From Gammaproteobacteria bacterium (lineage in GTDB: Bacteria; Pseudomonadota; Gammaproteobacteria; Pseudomonadales; Azotimanducaceae): 64,000 nt of DNA. A model generated the notes under the pieces. It worked only from the letters and a program-made list of their open reading frames with translations, did no database searches and was not told the DNA's origin. The translations under genes and the position numbers were made by a program. Shown here piece after piece: positions 11,231 through 20,404 of this stretch (positions within the stretch are counted from its first letter, which is position 1; each line of letters starts with the position of its first letter). The stretch covers positions 1-64,000 of the forward strand of contig JAPOVK010000063.1 of NCBI GenBank assembly GCA_026708185.1, read 5' to 3'.

Positions 11231-12580
11231 CTAGCCACCGGCCGCAACAGCTTGGACCGCCTTGCCCCAGAACTCACCGAAACGCCCGTGCACTACGTCC
11301 TCGATGGCCGCGCCATGGGCGGCAACCGCATCGCCGGAGCGCACGCGGTAGGCACCAGGATCCGCGGCACCGAGCGGTGTCTCGCCAGCCTCGACGCCCG
11401 CCGCGGCACGCAGCACGGCCTGGCGGAAGCGCACCACGCCGAGGTCGGTCTGGCCGAGCAATTCGTGCGTGCGGTCCGCGATCAGACCCTGGCTGTCCGC
11501 GATGGCCTGGTCCTGCTCGGAGATGCCGTCGATTCCCGTGAAGCTCCGCGTACGCTGCGCATCGCGATCGAGCAGGTAGTCGTTCTCGCGCCGCCGGATC
11601 GGCACGTAGTGCTCGTCCACCTCCGCGAAAATGCCGGCGCCCGCGGCGAGTCGCTCGCGTTCCCTCTCGCGGATCGGCCGGTCCGGGTGCCAGGCGTAGC
11701 AGAAGATCCAGCACGACGTGTCGTCGATGGGCATCCACGTGTTCGCGAGCGCCGTGTCCTCGGGCAGGTTGCCCGGCGTGAGCGAGTGGTTGGGCATCAG
11801 GAACTGGGTCATGCGCCAATAGAGCTGGTCGTCGTCGGCAGTGCGTGCCGCGCACAGCAGCATCCCGGCTGCGTGCGGCAGAACCGTGAAGCGCGGCGCG
11901 CCGTCGTCGATCATCCAGGACAGCCGCTTCAGACGCACCGGCTCGTTGTCGCCCTGGCGCTCAGCCTTGGGCACGCCCGCGAGGTGCAGGCCCACCTTCT
12001 CGCCCTCGCTCATGGCCGCGTGTAGGTAGGAGAAGTGCGCGGTATCGAGCCCGCCCTCGCAGGCCTGGGCCCAATTGCATTGCTGGTACTTCTTGCCGAC
12101 GAAGCGATGGCTCTCCGGCACCGCCATGAACTCGAAATCGGGCAACCCGGGCGGTTCGGCGCCGCCGAACCACGCCCAGACGATGTCCCCCGCCTCGGCT
12201 GTTCGCAGGGCCCGGATGGCGGCGCGCGGCTTTAGACGCTCGGCAACCTCCGGCGTGGCCGTCGGCGCATCCACGCACCGGCCGGCGACATCGAACTTCC
12301 AGCCGTGGTACGCGCAACGCAGACCGCTTTCCTCGTTACGGCCGAAGAACAGGTGGGCGCCGCGGTGCGGACAGCGCGGTTCGACGATGCCGACCTGGCC
12401 GTTGGAGTCCCGAAAGGCGACGAAATCTTCGCCGAGCAGCTTCACCCTTACCGGCGGACAGTCCGGCGCCGGCAACTCGCGTGACAGAAGCGCGGGCAGC
12501 CAATAGTGCCGGAAGGTCTTCCCCATGGGCGTCCCGGGGCCCGTTTGCGTCAGGGTCGCGTTTTCTTCGGCGGTCAGCAT
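11231..12580 (-). CDS. Rieske non-heme iron oxygenase, phthalate-dioxygenase-like
   Basis: 449 residues. The N-terminal Rieske [2Fe-2S] domain has C70-x-H72 and C89-x2-H92 (CPHRG and CAYHGW). The catalytic domain has EGGLDTAHFSYLH, which fits the Asp/His mononuclear-iron motif D-x2-H-x4-H. It resembles alpha subunits of phthalate 4,5-dioxygenase-type and related demethylating oxygenases. No ferredoxin or reductase gene is adjacent, so electrons must come from elsewhere. A divergent amidohydrolase starts 68 bases away. Substrate unknown; probably an aromatic or cyclic acid. Confidence 0.87.
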   Translation of the reverse strand: MLTAEENATLTQTGPGTPMGKTFRHYWLPALLSRELPAPDCPPVRVKLLGEDFVAFRDSNGQVGIVEPRCPHRGAHLFFGRNEESGLRCAYHGWKFDVAGRCVDAPTATPEVAERLKPRAAIRALRTAEAGDIVWAWFGGAEPPGLPDFEFMAVPESHRFVGKKYQQCNWAQACEGGLDTAHFSYLHAAMSEGEKVGLHLAGVPKAERQGDNEPVRLKRLSWMIDDGAPRFTVLPHAAGMLLCAARTADDDQLYWRMTQFLMPNHSLTPGNLPEDTALANTWMPIDDTSCWIFCYAWHPDRPIRERERERLAAGAGIFAEVDEHYVPIRRRENDYLLDRDAQRTRSFTGIDGISEQDQAIADSQGLIADRTHELLGQTDLGVVRFRQAVLRAAAGVEAGETPLGAADPGAYRVRSGDAVAAHGAAIEDVVHGRFGEFWGKAVQAVAAGG

Positions 12581-12648
12581 ACGCGCTCCGTTTTTCCAGA
12601 TCTGTGCGATTCGAAGTCGTATGATGGCCGCGACGGAGGGGATTTGCC

Positions 12649-13833
12649 ATGACCACTGCCAGCACCGCGAACGACCTTTTCGACCGTTACCGCGTCATCG
12701 ACGTGGATACCCACCTGACCGAACCGCCCGACGTCTGGACCACGCGGGTCGCCGCCAAGTGGGGCGACCTCGTCCCGCACATCGAGCGACGCGACGGCGA
12801 GGACGCCTGGGTCGTCGGCGACAAGGTCATCTTCAAGCCCGGGTTCGTCTCCATGGCCGGTTTCGACGGTACCGTCCCCGAACATCCGGCGACCTACGAC
12901 GACATCCCCCGGGCGTGCTTCGAGGCGGGAGCGCGCCTGAAGCACATGGACGATCTGGGGATCTACGCGCAGGTGCTCTACCCCAACGTCGGCGGCTTCG
13001 GTTCGCAGACGTTCCTGCGCCTCGACGAGCCGGCCTTGATGTTGGAGTGCGTCGCCGCCTACAACGATTTCCTCATCGACTGGACGAGCGCGGCTGCGGA
13101 TCGTTTCGTCCCGGTTATGGCGCTGCCGTTCTGGGACCTCGACGCCAGCATCGCCGAGTTGCAGCGGTGCGCGGCGAACGGCCACAAGGCGGTGCTGTTC
13201 CCGAGCCAACCGCACGACTTCGCCGACCAGCCGGCCTTGTGCCACAAGCATTGGGACCCGCTCTGGGCCGCCGCCCAGGAAGCCGGGCTGCCGATCAGCT
13301 TCCACATCGGCGGCCAGGATCTGTCCGGGCTTGCCAAGGACCGTGGCGAAATCGGCGTCAAGGCGAACTTCGCGCGCATGTCGTCGCTGTCGTTCATCGA
13401 GAACTGCAAGGGACTCGCCGAACTGCTGTTCGGCGGCATCTGCCACCGCTTCCCGAAGCTCGACTTCGTGTCGGTGGAAAGCGGCGCCGGCTGGATCCCG
13501 TCGCTGCTCGAGGCCTTCGACTGGCAGTGGCGCAACGGCGGCGTCGGCAAGGAGCATCCCGAGTACGACCTGCTACCGAGCGAGTACTTCCGGCGCCAGG
13601 TCTACGCCTGCTTCTGGTTCGAGCAGGGGATGATGGGCAGGGCGCTGGAACTCTATCCCGACAACATCCTCTACGAGACGGACTTCCCGCACCCGACATC
13701 GATGTCCCCAGGTCCGGCCACACCCGCCTTGCCGCCACGGGAGTTCGCGACACAGGCACTGGGCGCACTACCCGAAGCCACGGTGGCCAAGGTGCTCCAC
13801 GACAATGCAGCGCGCGTCTACGACGTGCACTGA
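12649..13833 (+). CDS. Metal-dependent hydrolase, amidohydrolase_2 family
   Basis: 394-residue TIM-barrel protein. It opens with the metal motif D18-V-D20-T-H22, has a central ISFHIGGQD with the barrel histidine, and closes with ETDFPHPTS, where the last aspartate of the family usually acts. The fold includes decarboxylases such as ACMSD and 2-hydroxy acid hydrolases. Such proteins often stand next to Rieske oxygenases in marine catabolic clusters, as here. The ATG follows GGAGGGG with good spacing. Substrate not determined. Confidence 0.87.
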   Translation: MTTASTANDLFDRYRVIDVDTHLTEPPDVWTTRVAAKWGDLVPHIERRDGEDAWVVGDKVIFKPGFVSMAGFDGTVPEHPATYDDIPRACFEAGARLKHMDDLGIYAQVLYPNVGGFGSQTFLRLDEPALMLECVAAYNDFLIDWTSAAADRFVPVMALPFWDLDASIAELQRCAANGHKAVLFPSQPHDFADQPALCHKHWDPLWAAAQEAGLPISFHIGGQDLSGLAKDRGEIGVKANFARMSSLSFIENCKGLAELLFGGICHRFPKLDFVSVESGAGWIPSLLEAFDWQWRNGGVGKEHPEYDLLPSEYFRRQVYACFWFEQGMMGRALELYPDNILYETDFPHPTSMSPGPATPALPPREFATQALGALPEATVAKVLHDNAARVYDVH

Positions 13834-13853
13834 CCGAGCCGGACAAACGTCTC

Positions 13854-14579
13854 TTGTCGCCCGCGGAGCGCGAGGGCGCAGCCCTCGCAAGGAAACAGAT
13901 CGGCGAACTCAACGAACGGTCACTGCACCGGGCTTTGAAGGCCCGCTACGCCACGCCGGGAAGCGCCACCGAACAGGCCGTCGACGGCTTCGTTGCCGAC
14001 GTGGTCGTCGGCGACCGACTGGTGGAGATCCATACGGGCAACTTCTCGCCCTTGAAACGCAAACTGCCCCGGCTTCTCGAGCAGTACCCCCTGACCCTGG
14101 TCTACCCCATCGCAAAGGACCGCTACATCGTCAAGGTCCCGGACAGTCCCGGCGGCAAGACCACGCGACGGAAGTCGCCGAAGCACGGCTCGGTCTACCA
14201 GGTGTTCGAACCACTCGCCAGCATTCCCATGCTGCTCGACCATCCCAACCTGACCTTGGATGTCGCCATGGTGGTGGAAGACGCGGTGCGCATCTGGGAC
14301 GACCGCGCCCGGCGCCGACGTGGCGGATGGGTCACCGTGGACCGGCGTTTGGTCGACGTGGTCGAAACCTTGCGCGTCAATAGGATGGCCGATCTCTTTG
14401 CGTTGCTCGACACCGCGTTGCCCACCCAGTTCACGACCCGCGACCTGGCCGACGCGATGGCGTCGTCGAGGCGGTTGGGGCAGCAGGCGGCATTCTGCCT
14501 CCGCGAAGCCGGGGTCGCCGAGATCTGTGGCAAGGAAGGCAACGCCTTGGTGTACCAGCGAACCGGTCACCCGATTTGA
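13854..14579 (+). CDS. Uncharacterised protein with a restriction-nuclease-like N-terminus
   Basis: 241 residues from a TTG at 13854; a CTG at 13830, overlapping the previous stop, is an alternative, and no ATG or GTG fits. The N-terminal part has an order like the PD-(D/E)xK fold: E21 in a helix, then D49 in a strand, then E58-I-H60 in the next strand (GDRLVEIHTGNFSPLKRKL), with histidine where lysine is usual. A basic linker (RRKSPKHG) follows. The last 80 residues look like winged helices (FTTRDLADAM, LGQQAAFCLREAGV). I recall similar proteins with EIQT and NFS at the same place, mainly in Chloroflexota; that is memory, not a search. Real coding is supported by sustained GC-phased codons and the tight fit between neighbours. 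Function unknown. Confidence 0.7.
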   Translation: MSPAEREGAALARKQIGELNERSLHRALKARYATPGSATEQAVDGFVADVVVGDRLVEIHTGNFSPLKRKLPRLLEQYPLTLVYPIAKDRYIVKVPDSPGGKTTRRKSPKHGSVYQVFEPLASIPMLLDHPNLTLDVAMVVEDAVRIWDDRARRRRGGWVTVDRRLVDVVETLRVNRMADLFALLDTALPTQFTTRDLADAMASSRRLGQQAAFCLREAGVAEICGKEGNALVYQRTGHPI

Positions 14580-14631
14580 TCGCTGCCGGCGACTCCGCCA
14601 CCATCCGGCCACGAGCGGAAGACACACAGAC

Positions 14632-15576
14632 ATGGACAGACGAGGCATCAACGAACAACCCGCGGACGACGGCATGACGGAGGTGGAGAGATACCTTTTC
14701 GACCTGCGCGGCTATGTCGTGGTCAAGAACGCCTTGACGCCGGCGCAGGTAGACGACCTGTCGGAGCGACTGGAGCAGCGACGCTCCGAAAGTCGACGGC
14801 TATCCGGGTCGGACCGCGCTCGGTATCCGGGAGGCGAAAGCGCCGCGTTCTCGGCCAAGTCGTTGATCGAGTGGGGCGGCGCCTACGTCGACCTGATCGA
14901 TCTGCCCGCCATCGCGCCTTATCTGCAGACGCTACTCGGGACCAACTACCGGCTGGACCACGACTACATCAAGATCGACAGCGCGGCCCATGTCAGCAAG
15001 CTCTACCTGCACGGCGGCGGCCAGGGCGCGGGCGGCGCGGCGGACCTGGTCGGCCCCACCGACGGCGGCCAGTGCTACTACCGCTACAACAACGGCAAGT
15101 TCTACAATGGCCTGGTGGCGGTGGGCTTCGAGCTCGACACCGTGCCGCCGGGGGCCGGCGGGTTCGCGTGCGTGCCCGGCAGCCACAAGGTGAACTTCGC
15201 GCTGCCTGCCGACTGGAAGGTCAGCGAAACCCAGGCCGACTTGCCCGAGTTCGTCGAACGCGTTGAAGCCGAGGCCGGCGACGCGATCATCTTCACGGAA
15301 GCGTGTGCGCATGGCACGGTGCCGTGGGATGGCGACGGCGAGCGGCGGACGATCTTCTACAAGTACTCCCCGCACGCGGTGGCGTGGAGCCCCTGCTACT
15401 ACAACGCGGATGGCTACGGGAAGCTAAGCGAACGGCAGCGCGGCATGCTGATGCCGCCGAGCGCATTCGGCTACCACGAGTACAGCCGCAAAGCCTGGGA
15501 GAAGGTCCAGACGGACCAGGCCAAGCTCGAGCGACTGCGTAGCGAGCAGGCCAAGCCGGACTCAGCCGACAAATGA
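14632..15576 (+). CDS. Phytanoyl-CoA dioxygenase (PhyH) family protein
   Basis: 314 residues, Fe(II)/2-oxoglutarate-type oxygenase fold. The jelly-roll part shows KLYLHGGGQG with a candidate iron histidine (H127), GGFACVPGSHK and the distal histidine in EACAHGTVPW (H227), followed by an arginine pair (ERRT) suited to binding 2-oxoglutarate. The usual H-x-D is not plain: HGGG stands there, a pattern I associate with a subgroup of bacterial PhyH proteins. The ATG at 14632 lies 52 bases after the nuclease-like gene; MTEVER at 14674 is an alternative start. Substrate unknown. Confidence 0.82.
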   Translation: MDRRGINEQPADDGMTEVERYLFDLRGYVVVKNALTPAQVDDLSERLEQRRSESRRLSGSDRARYPGGESAAFSAKSLIEWGGAYVDLIDLPAIAPYLQTLLGTNYRLDHDYIKIDSAAHVSKLYLHGGGQGAGGAADLVGPTDGGQCYYRYNNGKFYNGLVAVGFELDTVPPGAGGFACVPGSHKVNFALPADWKVSETQADLPEFVERVEAEAGDAIIFTEACAHGTVPWDGDGERRTIFYKYSPHAVAWSPCYYNADGYGKLSERQRGMLMPPSAFGYHEYSRKAWEKVQTDQAKLERLRSEQAKPDSADK

Positions 15577-15593
15577 GCGCCGCGGCGGCGCTC
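15575..15593. terminator. Hairpin between convergent genes
   Basis: Perfect 8-bp arms GAGCGCCG and CGGCGCTC with a CGG loop, overlapping the stop codon of the PhyH gene. It lies between convergent genes and could end transcription from either side, but no T-run follows, so it is only terminator-like. Confidence 0.4.
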
Positions 15594-15628
15594 AACGAAC
15601 GCGCCATTCGCCGTGCTAAGTTGCTCAC

Positions 15629-16534
15629 CTACTTCAGGAAGAAGACACCGACCCGGTATTCGCAGCTTTGCCGAGGCGCCACGTCCGCAGGTGCATCCGG
15701 CTCCTCGAATGCCGAGTGAAAGCAGGTTCGAAGTGTCGGCCGCGCATCGTCCTTGAAGCACTGGAAGTTCTTGAAGGCCAGCACCTCGCCCGTGGTCATG
15801 CCCGGGTAGTAGTACCAGCGCTGTTCCGGGTTGTGGCGTAACCCCAGTTGGTTCGACGGGCGACCGGTCGGCGTGAAGTTCAGCAAGCCCGTGGAGACGA
15901 CGTCGTCCGGCGCAACGCTGTAGGGGTCGCACACGGCGAGCGGCAGGTGGCGCAGTGGTTCGTCCTGGTGAACCGTCCGCCAGAAGTTGATCACCAGGAA
16001 TCCCGCCACCTCGTCACGTTCGTACTGGTCGCGCCAGGCCCGGGCCGCGGCATCGGTTCCGTATGCCGCGACGTTCTCTTCGTAGTCATCGGCATTGAGC
16101 CCGTAGTCCTGGTGCACGACGGTGCCGTAGAACGGGTTCGGTGTATCCGGTCCCCGGCGCAGCAGGTTGGTGACCGGCGGGATCTCCACGCGACGGCCCG
16201 GCAGCAATCTCTCGCGGATGATCGACTCGATCTCGGGGAAATAGGTCCGCGTCAGGCCGTCGTCGGCGTCCCAGTCCCGATAGCTCGAGCGATGCTCGAG
16301 GGCGACGAAGCTGTGCTCCGCGAAAAAGCCCGCTTCGCTGAACCCACCGCCGGTGGCGGCCGCCCGCTGCAGTTGCCGGGCGTCGCGGATCTTCACCGCA
16401 ACCGGATCGGTGCCTACGCCCGGCGTCGGCGCTTGCCCCATCGCGTCGATCAAGACGCGCTCTTCAGCCACGAAACCGGGTTCGAACAGGCTGTTCAGCC
16501 GTGCGTCCACCGGCGCGGCTTCAGCCATCGTCAT
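15629..16534 (-). CDS. CmcJ/NvfI-type oxidoreductase
   Basis: 301 residues. Signature segments of the CmcJ/NvfI family are seen in order: GTVVHQDYG (metal H and D), VINFWRTVHQDEPLRHLPLA with CDPYSV, WYYYPGMTTGEVLAFKNFQC, then CFHSAFEEPD and a terminal CEYRVGVFFL. Known members are involved in cephamycin hydroxylation and fungal meroterpenoid endoperoxidation, and use iron with 2-oxoglutarate. Convergent with the PhyH gene and 7 bases upstream of the flavoprotein stop on the same strand, so probably co-transcribed with it. Substrate unknown. Confidence 0.8.
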   Translation of the reverse strand: MTMAEAAPVDARLNSLFEPGFVAEERVLIDAMGQAPTPGVGTDPVAVKIRDARQLQRAAATGGGFSEAGFFAEHSFVALEHRSSYRDWDADDGLTRTYFPEIESIIRERLLPGRRVEIPPVTNLLRRGPDTPNPFYGTVVHQDYGLNADDYEENVAAYGTDAAARAWRDQYERDEVAGFLVINFWRTVHQDEPLRHLPLAVCDPYSVAPDDVVSTGLLNFTPTGRPSNQLGLRHNPEQRWYYYPGMTTGEVLAFKNFQCFKDDARPTLRTCFHSAFEEPDAPADVAPRQSCEYRVGVFFLK

Positions 16535-16541
16535 CTCGGGG

Positions 16542-17675
16542 TCACTCGCCGAGTGCGGTGGCCAGCCGCTCCGAGGCCTTGAGGAAATCCTCCATGAACT
16601 CGTAGACCACCTGGCGCGTTGTCTGGATCGAGTTCATGAGCCCCACGCCCTGGCCCACGAACGACGTGGCCAGCATCCGCGCGCCCTCGTGGCCACCTTC
16701 GGCGAGCTTGGTCACCTTGCCGAGCGCCGGCTCGCTGACCAGGGACTGCAACGGCATGGGCAGCGGCGTCGGCGCTTCCTCGGATTCCCAGGCGTCCGTC
16801 CACGGCGAGCGCAACTGCCGCGAGTACTTTCCAGTGCGCGCCTGCGAGCGGACCGTCTGACGGGAGTTCGCCTGCACATACTTCTCCTTGATCACCGGCG
16901 AAGTCTCCGCCTCCGCCGTCGTCAGCCACATGGAGCCCGTCCATGCGCCGGCCGCGCCCATGGCCATACAAGCCGCCATCTGCCGGCCGGTGACGATGCC
17001 GCCGGCGGCCAGCACGGGTGTGCTGCGACCGTGTTCCTCGATCGCCTGCAGCACCTCGGGTACGAGGACCATGGTCGAGACTTCGCCGCAGTGACCGCCG
17101 GCCTCGGTACCCGCCACGACCAGCACGTCGACGCCCGCCTCGACCTGCTTGATCGCATGCTCGCGCGCACCGACCAGGGCCGCCGCCACCACACCGCGCG
17201 CCTTCGCCATGTCGAGCATGTAGCGCGGCGGCACGCCGAGAGCGTTGGCGATCAGCTTAATGGGGTGTGAGAACGCGACGTCGATGATGTTGGTGGCGCG
17301 GTTCTCGGTCAGGAAGCCGCCGCCGCTGCCCACCTGCGCCCGATAGAGGTCGCTGGTGTCGATGTTGTGCCGTGCGAGGATGCCGCGCGCGAAGTCGCGA
17401 TGCTCGTCCGGCACCATGTCGAGAGTCTCCTCGGCGGTGGTCTCGTCGGTGGTCGCCATGCTGGTCGGTGCGATCAAGTCGACGCCGTAGGGTTTGCCGT
17501 CGATGTGCTCGTCGATCCAGTTGAGCTCGATCTCGAGCGTCTCCGGTCCGTACCCCGCGGCACCCAGCACACCGAATCCGCCGGCCTTGGACACCTCCAC
17601 CACCACGTCCCGGCAGTGCGTGAACGCGACGAGCGGGAAGTCGATGCCGAGCATGTCGCAGATCGGTGATTTCAT
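16542..17675 (-). CDS. Nitronate monooxygenase-family flavoprotein
   Basis: 377-residue FMN-dependent TIM barrel of the 2-nitropropane dioxygenase/nitronate monooxygenase family. Visible are the N-terminal LGIDFPLVAFTHCRD, AGGFGVLGAAGY, the FMN-binding VVAGTEAGGHCG and the AAGGIVTGRQM phosphate-binding loop near residue 230, followed by MGAAGAWTGSMWL. Members oxidise nitronates or act on other small acids. An ATG at 17675 begins similarity; longer upstream reading is not family-like. The divergent TBDR gene starts 132 bases away. Confidence 0.87.
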   Translation of the reverse strand: MKSPICDMLGIDFPLVAFTHCRDVVVEVSKAGGFGVLGAAGYGPETLEIELNWIDEHIDGKPYGVDLIAPTSMATTDETTAEETLDMVPDEHRDFARGILARHNIDTSDLYRAQVGSGGGFLTENRATNIIDVAFSHPIKLIANALGVPPRYMLDMAKARGVVAAALVGAREHAIKQVEAGVDVLVVAGTEAGGHCGEVSTMVLVPEVLQAIEEHGRSTPVLAAGGIVTGRQMAACMAMGAAGAWTGSMWLTTAEAETSPVIKEKYVQANSRQTVRSQARTGKYSRQLRSPWTDAWESEEAPTPLPMPLQSLVSEPALGKVTKLAEGGHEGARMLATSFVGQGVGLMNSIQTTRQVVYEFMEDFLKASERLATALGE

Positions 17676-17807
17676 GGGCGGACCTTGTGGTTTGGCGTGG
17701 TGGACGCGCAATCGTACTCGATCAGGACCGGGGCCGCTTCGCGCTGGCCCGCAGCAGCGGACGGGCATAAAGTGCGCCCTACCTTCGGTCTGGAGTGGGG
17801 TGGCTCC

Positions 17808-20333
17808 ATGGGCAAGGTCGTTCCTATCGCATTCTCCGCGGTCGTCCTCGGCACCGCTGTTGCCGCGGCGCAGGATGACGGCAGCGGTGGCACCGCGACC
17901 GATCACGACTCCGAGCGCATCGAGGAAATGGTCGTTGTCGGCACGCGGCGCCAGGAACGTTCGTCGGCACAGTCGCCGGTCCCCGTCGACGTCATCAGCG
18001 CCTCGCAACTGCGCTCGCAGGGCGACGGCGACATGCTCGACGTGCTGGCCTCGCAGGTGCCGTCCTACAACGTCGGCCGCGAGCCGATCAGCGACGCGGC
18101 AACGCTGCTGCGCCCGGCCAACCTGCGCGGCATGCCCGCCGACAGCACGCTGATCCTCGTCAACGGCAAGCGACGCCATCGCGGCGGCGTGATCGGCGAG
18201 TTCGTCGCCGGGATCAACAAGGGCGCGCAAGCGGTGGACATCGCGCCTCTCGCGGGGGTCGCCTTGAAGCAAGTCGAGGTGCTCCGCGACGGCGCTTCCG
18301 CCCAGTACGGTTCCGACGCCATCGCCGGCGTCATGAACTTCGTGCTCCAGGACGACCCCGACGCTCGCCACCTCGCCGTCCAGTACGGCCAGACCTTCGT
18401 TGGCGACGGCGACCAGATCACGGTCGGCGGCGTATTCGGCACGCGCCTCGGCGACGACGGCTTCGCAACGTTCGCCCTGGAACTCAAGGACAGTGCGCCC
18501 ACCAGCCGCGGTAGCCAGGATCCGCAGGCCTCGCATCTGGTCGCGAACGGCTACACCGATGTTGCGGACCCGGTCGTGATCTGGGGCGCGCCGGACGTCG
18601 AGAACGAGTTCTCGCTTCTCGCCAACGCCGCCGTCGAAGCGGGCGTCGGCGAACTGTACGGCTTCGGCAACTGGTCGGGGCGCGACGTCGACGGCAGCTT
18701 TTTCTACCGCAACCCGAACACCCGCACAGGCGTGTTCGCCGACGGCACGGGAAGCCTGCTGGTGGCTGATCTGACACCGAACGACGGGACTGCATGCGAA
18801 CGCGTGGCTGTCGCGGACGGGCTGGCCGACCGGAGCGCGTTGGCGCGCGTCATGGCGGATCCGAACTGCTTCGTCTACACCGAGTGGTTCCCGGGTGGCT
18901 TCACGCCGCGCTTCGGCGGCGAGATCGGCGATGCCGCGCTGACCGCGGGCTGGCGCGGCGTGCGCGCGAACGGGTTGCGCTACGACTTCAGCGTCTCCGC
19001 CGGCCGCAACGAGGCCGTCTACCGGATCCGCAACACGGTCAACGCCTCCTACGGCCCGAACACGCCGACGGCGTTCGACCTCGGCGCGCAGATCCAGTTC
19101 GAGCGGCTCCTCAACGCTGATTTCGCGCTACCCGTCGATGTCGGCGCGTACTCCGATCTGAACGTGGCCTTCGGCGCGCAGCACCACAAGGAGGTCTTCG
19201 AAATGGTGGCGGGAGACACCGAGTCCTGGGCGCCGGGCGGCTTCGAGGACCAGGGCTTCTCGGTCGGCTCCAACGGATTCCAGGGCTTCAGCGCCGATGT
19301 GGCGGGCCGCTTTGGGCGGGACAGCTACGCGGGCTGGCTGGACCTCGAGGTCGACGCCACGAGCCGCTGGCTCGTCTCCGGCGCGCTGCGCTACGAGAGC
19401 TTCAGCGACGCCGGCGACACGCTCAAGGGCAAGATGGCAACCCGGCTCGCGCTCACCGACAACTTCGCCCTGCGCGCCGCCGGCAGCACCGGCTTTCGCG
19501 CACCGTCCATCGGTCAGAGCAGCTTGCGCCGAGCCGCCACCGTGTTCCGCGACGGAAGGCTGCAGGAGTCGTTGACGCTGCCGCCCACCGATCCCGTCGC
19601 CATGCTGAAGGGTGGGCAGCAGCTCGAGCCCGAGGAGTCGGTGAATTTCAGCGTCGGCACGGCGCTCGCGGTGGGGCCGGTCAATGTCACGCTCGACTGG
19701 TTCCGGATCACGGTCGACGGGCGCATCGTGCTGACCGAGCAGGATATAAGCGCCGAGAACCGGGCGGAGTTGCTGGCGGCGAACGTGGTGGGCGCCGAGA
19801 CCGTGACCGCCGTGGCCTTCTTCGTTAACGACATCGACACCGAGACGACGGGACTCGACCTCGTTGCCGACACCGCTGTCGATCTCGTCGGTGGGCGCCT
19901 CGACGTCACGCTGGCCTGGAATGTCACCGCCACGCAGATTCTCGAACGTGGTGCCACCCTCTCGGACCGGGGCGTGCGCGAACTGGAGGACGGCCTGCCG
20001 GAAAGCCGGGGAACGCTCACTCTCGACTACGCCCGCAATGCGTGGACCGCCCTGCTGCGCTGGCGCTACTACGGCGAACTCTACGAGCACCTGTTCAACT
20101 GCGAATCGTGCTGGATCGAGACCGGGGCCATGGTCGCCGTCGATGCCGAACTGTCCTGGGCCGCCACCGACCGCTTGACCGCGACGCTCGGCGTCAAGAA
20201 CGTGGGCGACCGGCAACCGGAGAGGCATCGCTTCGCCGGGGTGGCCGGGTACCTCGGCGCGGACTATCCGCTCAACCACCCGGCGGGGTTCAACGGCGGC
20301 AGCTACTTCCTGCGTTTGAGCAACACACCGTAG
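17808..20333 (+). CDS. TonB-dependent outer membrane receptor (1)
   Basis: 841 residues. A signal peptide ends near AVAAAQ, followed by a TonB-box-like EEMVVVGTRR, the plug domain (VDVISASQL, ILVNGKRRHRGG, VEVLRDGASAQYGSDAIAGV) and a long 22-strand barrel ending in the terminal aromatic pattern YFLRLS. Energised by TonB-ExbBD, such receptors import siderophores, vitamins or polymers. The neighbouring anion symporter 71 bases downstream suggests an organic-acid substrate, but that is inference. The start at 17808 gives the signal peptide. Confidence 0.93.
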   Translation: MGKVVPIAFSAVVLGTAVAAAQDDGSGGTATDHDSERIEEMVVVGTRRQERSSAQSPVPVDVISASQLRSQGDGDMLDVLASQVPSYNVGREPISDAATLLRPANLRGMPADSTLILVNGKRRHRGGVIGEFVAGINKGAQAVDIAPLAGVALKQVEVLRDGASAQYGSDAIAGVMNFVLQDDPDARHLAVQYGQTFVGDGDQITVGGVFGTRLGDDGFATFALELKDSAPTSRGSQDPQASHLVANGYTDVADPVVIWGAPDVENEFSLLANAAVEAGVGELYGFGNWSGRDVDGSFFYRNPNTRTGVFADGTGSLLVADLTPNDGTACERVAVADGLADRSALARVMADPNCFVYTEWFPGGFTPRFGGEIGDAALTAGWRGVRANGLRYDFSVSAGRNEAVYRIRNTVNASYGPNTPTAFDLGAQIQFERLLNADFALPVDVGAYSDLNVAFGAQHHKEVFEMVAGDTESWAPGGFEDQGFSVGSNGFQGFSADVAGRFGRDSYAGWLDLEVDATSRWLVSGALRYESFSDAGDTLKGKMATRLALTDNFALRAAGSTGFRAPSIGQSSLRRAATVFRDGRLQESLTLPPTDPVAMLKGGQQLEPEESVNFSVGTALAVGPVNVTLDWFRITVDGRIVLTEQDISAENRAELLAANVVGAETVTAVAFFVNDIDTETTGLDLVADTAVDLVGGRLDVTLAWNVTATQILERGATLSDRGVRELEDGLPESRGTLTLDYARNAWTALLRWRYYGELYEHLFNCESCWIETGAMVAVDAELSWAATDRLTATLGVKNVGDRQPERHRFAGVAGYLGADYPLNHPAGFNGGSYFLRLSNTP

Positions 20334-20404
20334 TCGAACGCGCGATCGCAGGCCGCGCACCGCGGCGGCCCGACGGTATGATGGCCCATTGAGTTGACTC
20401 AAGG

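Noticed and set aside
12620-12625. TATGAT as a -10 for the amidohydrolase gene
   Set aside because: The -35 place (CAGATC at 17) is not recognisable, so it was not listed as a promoter.
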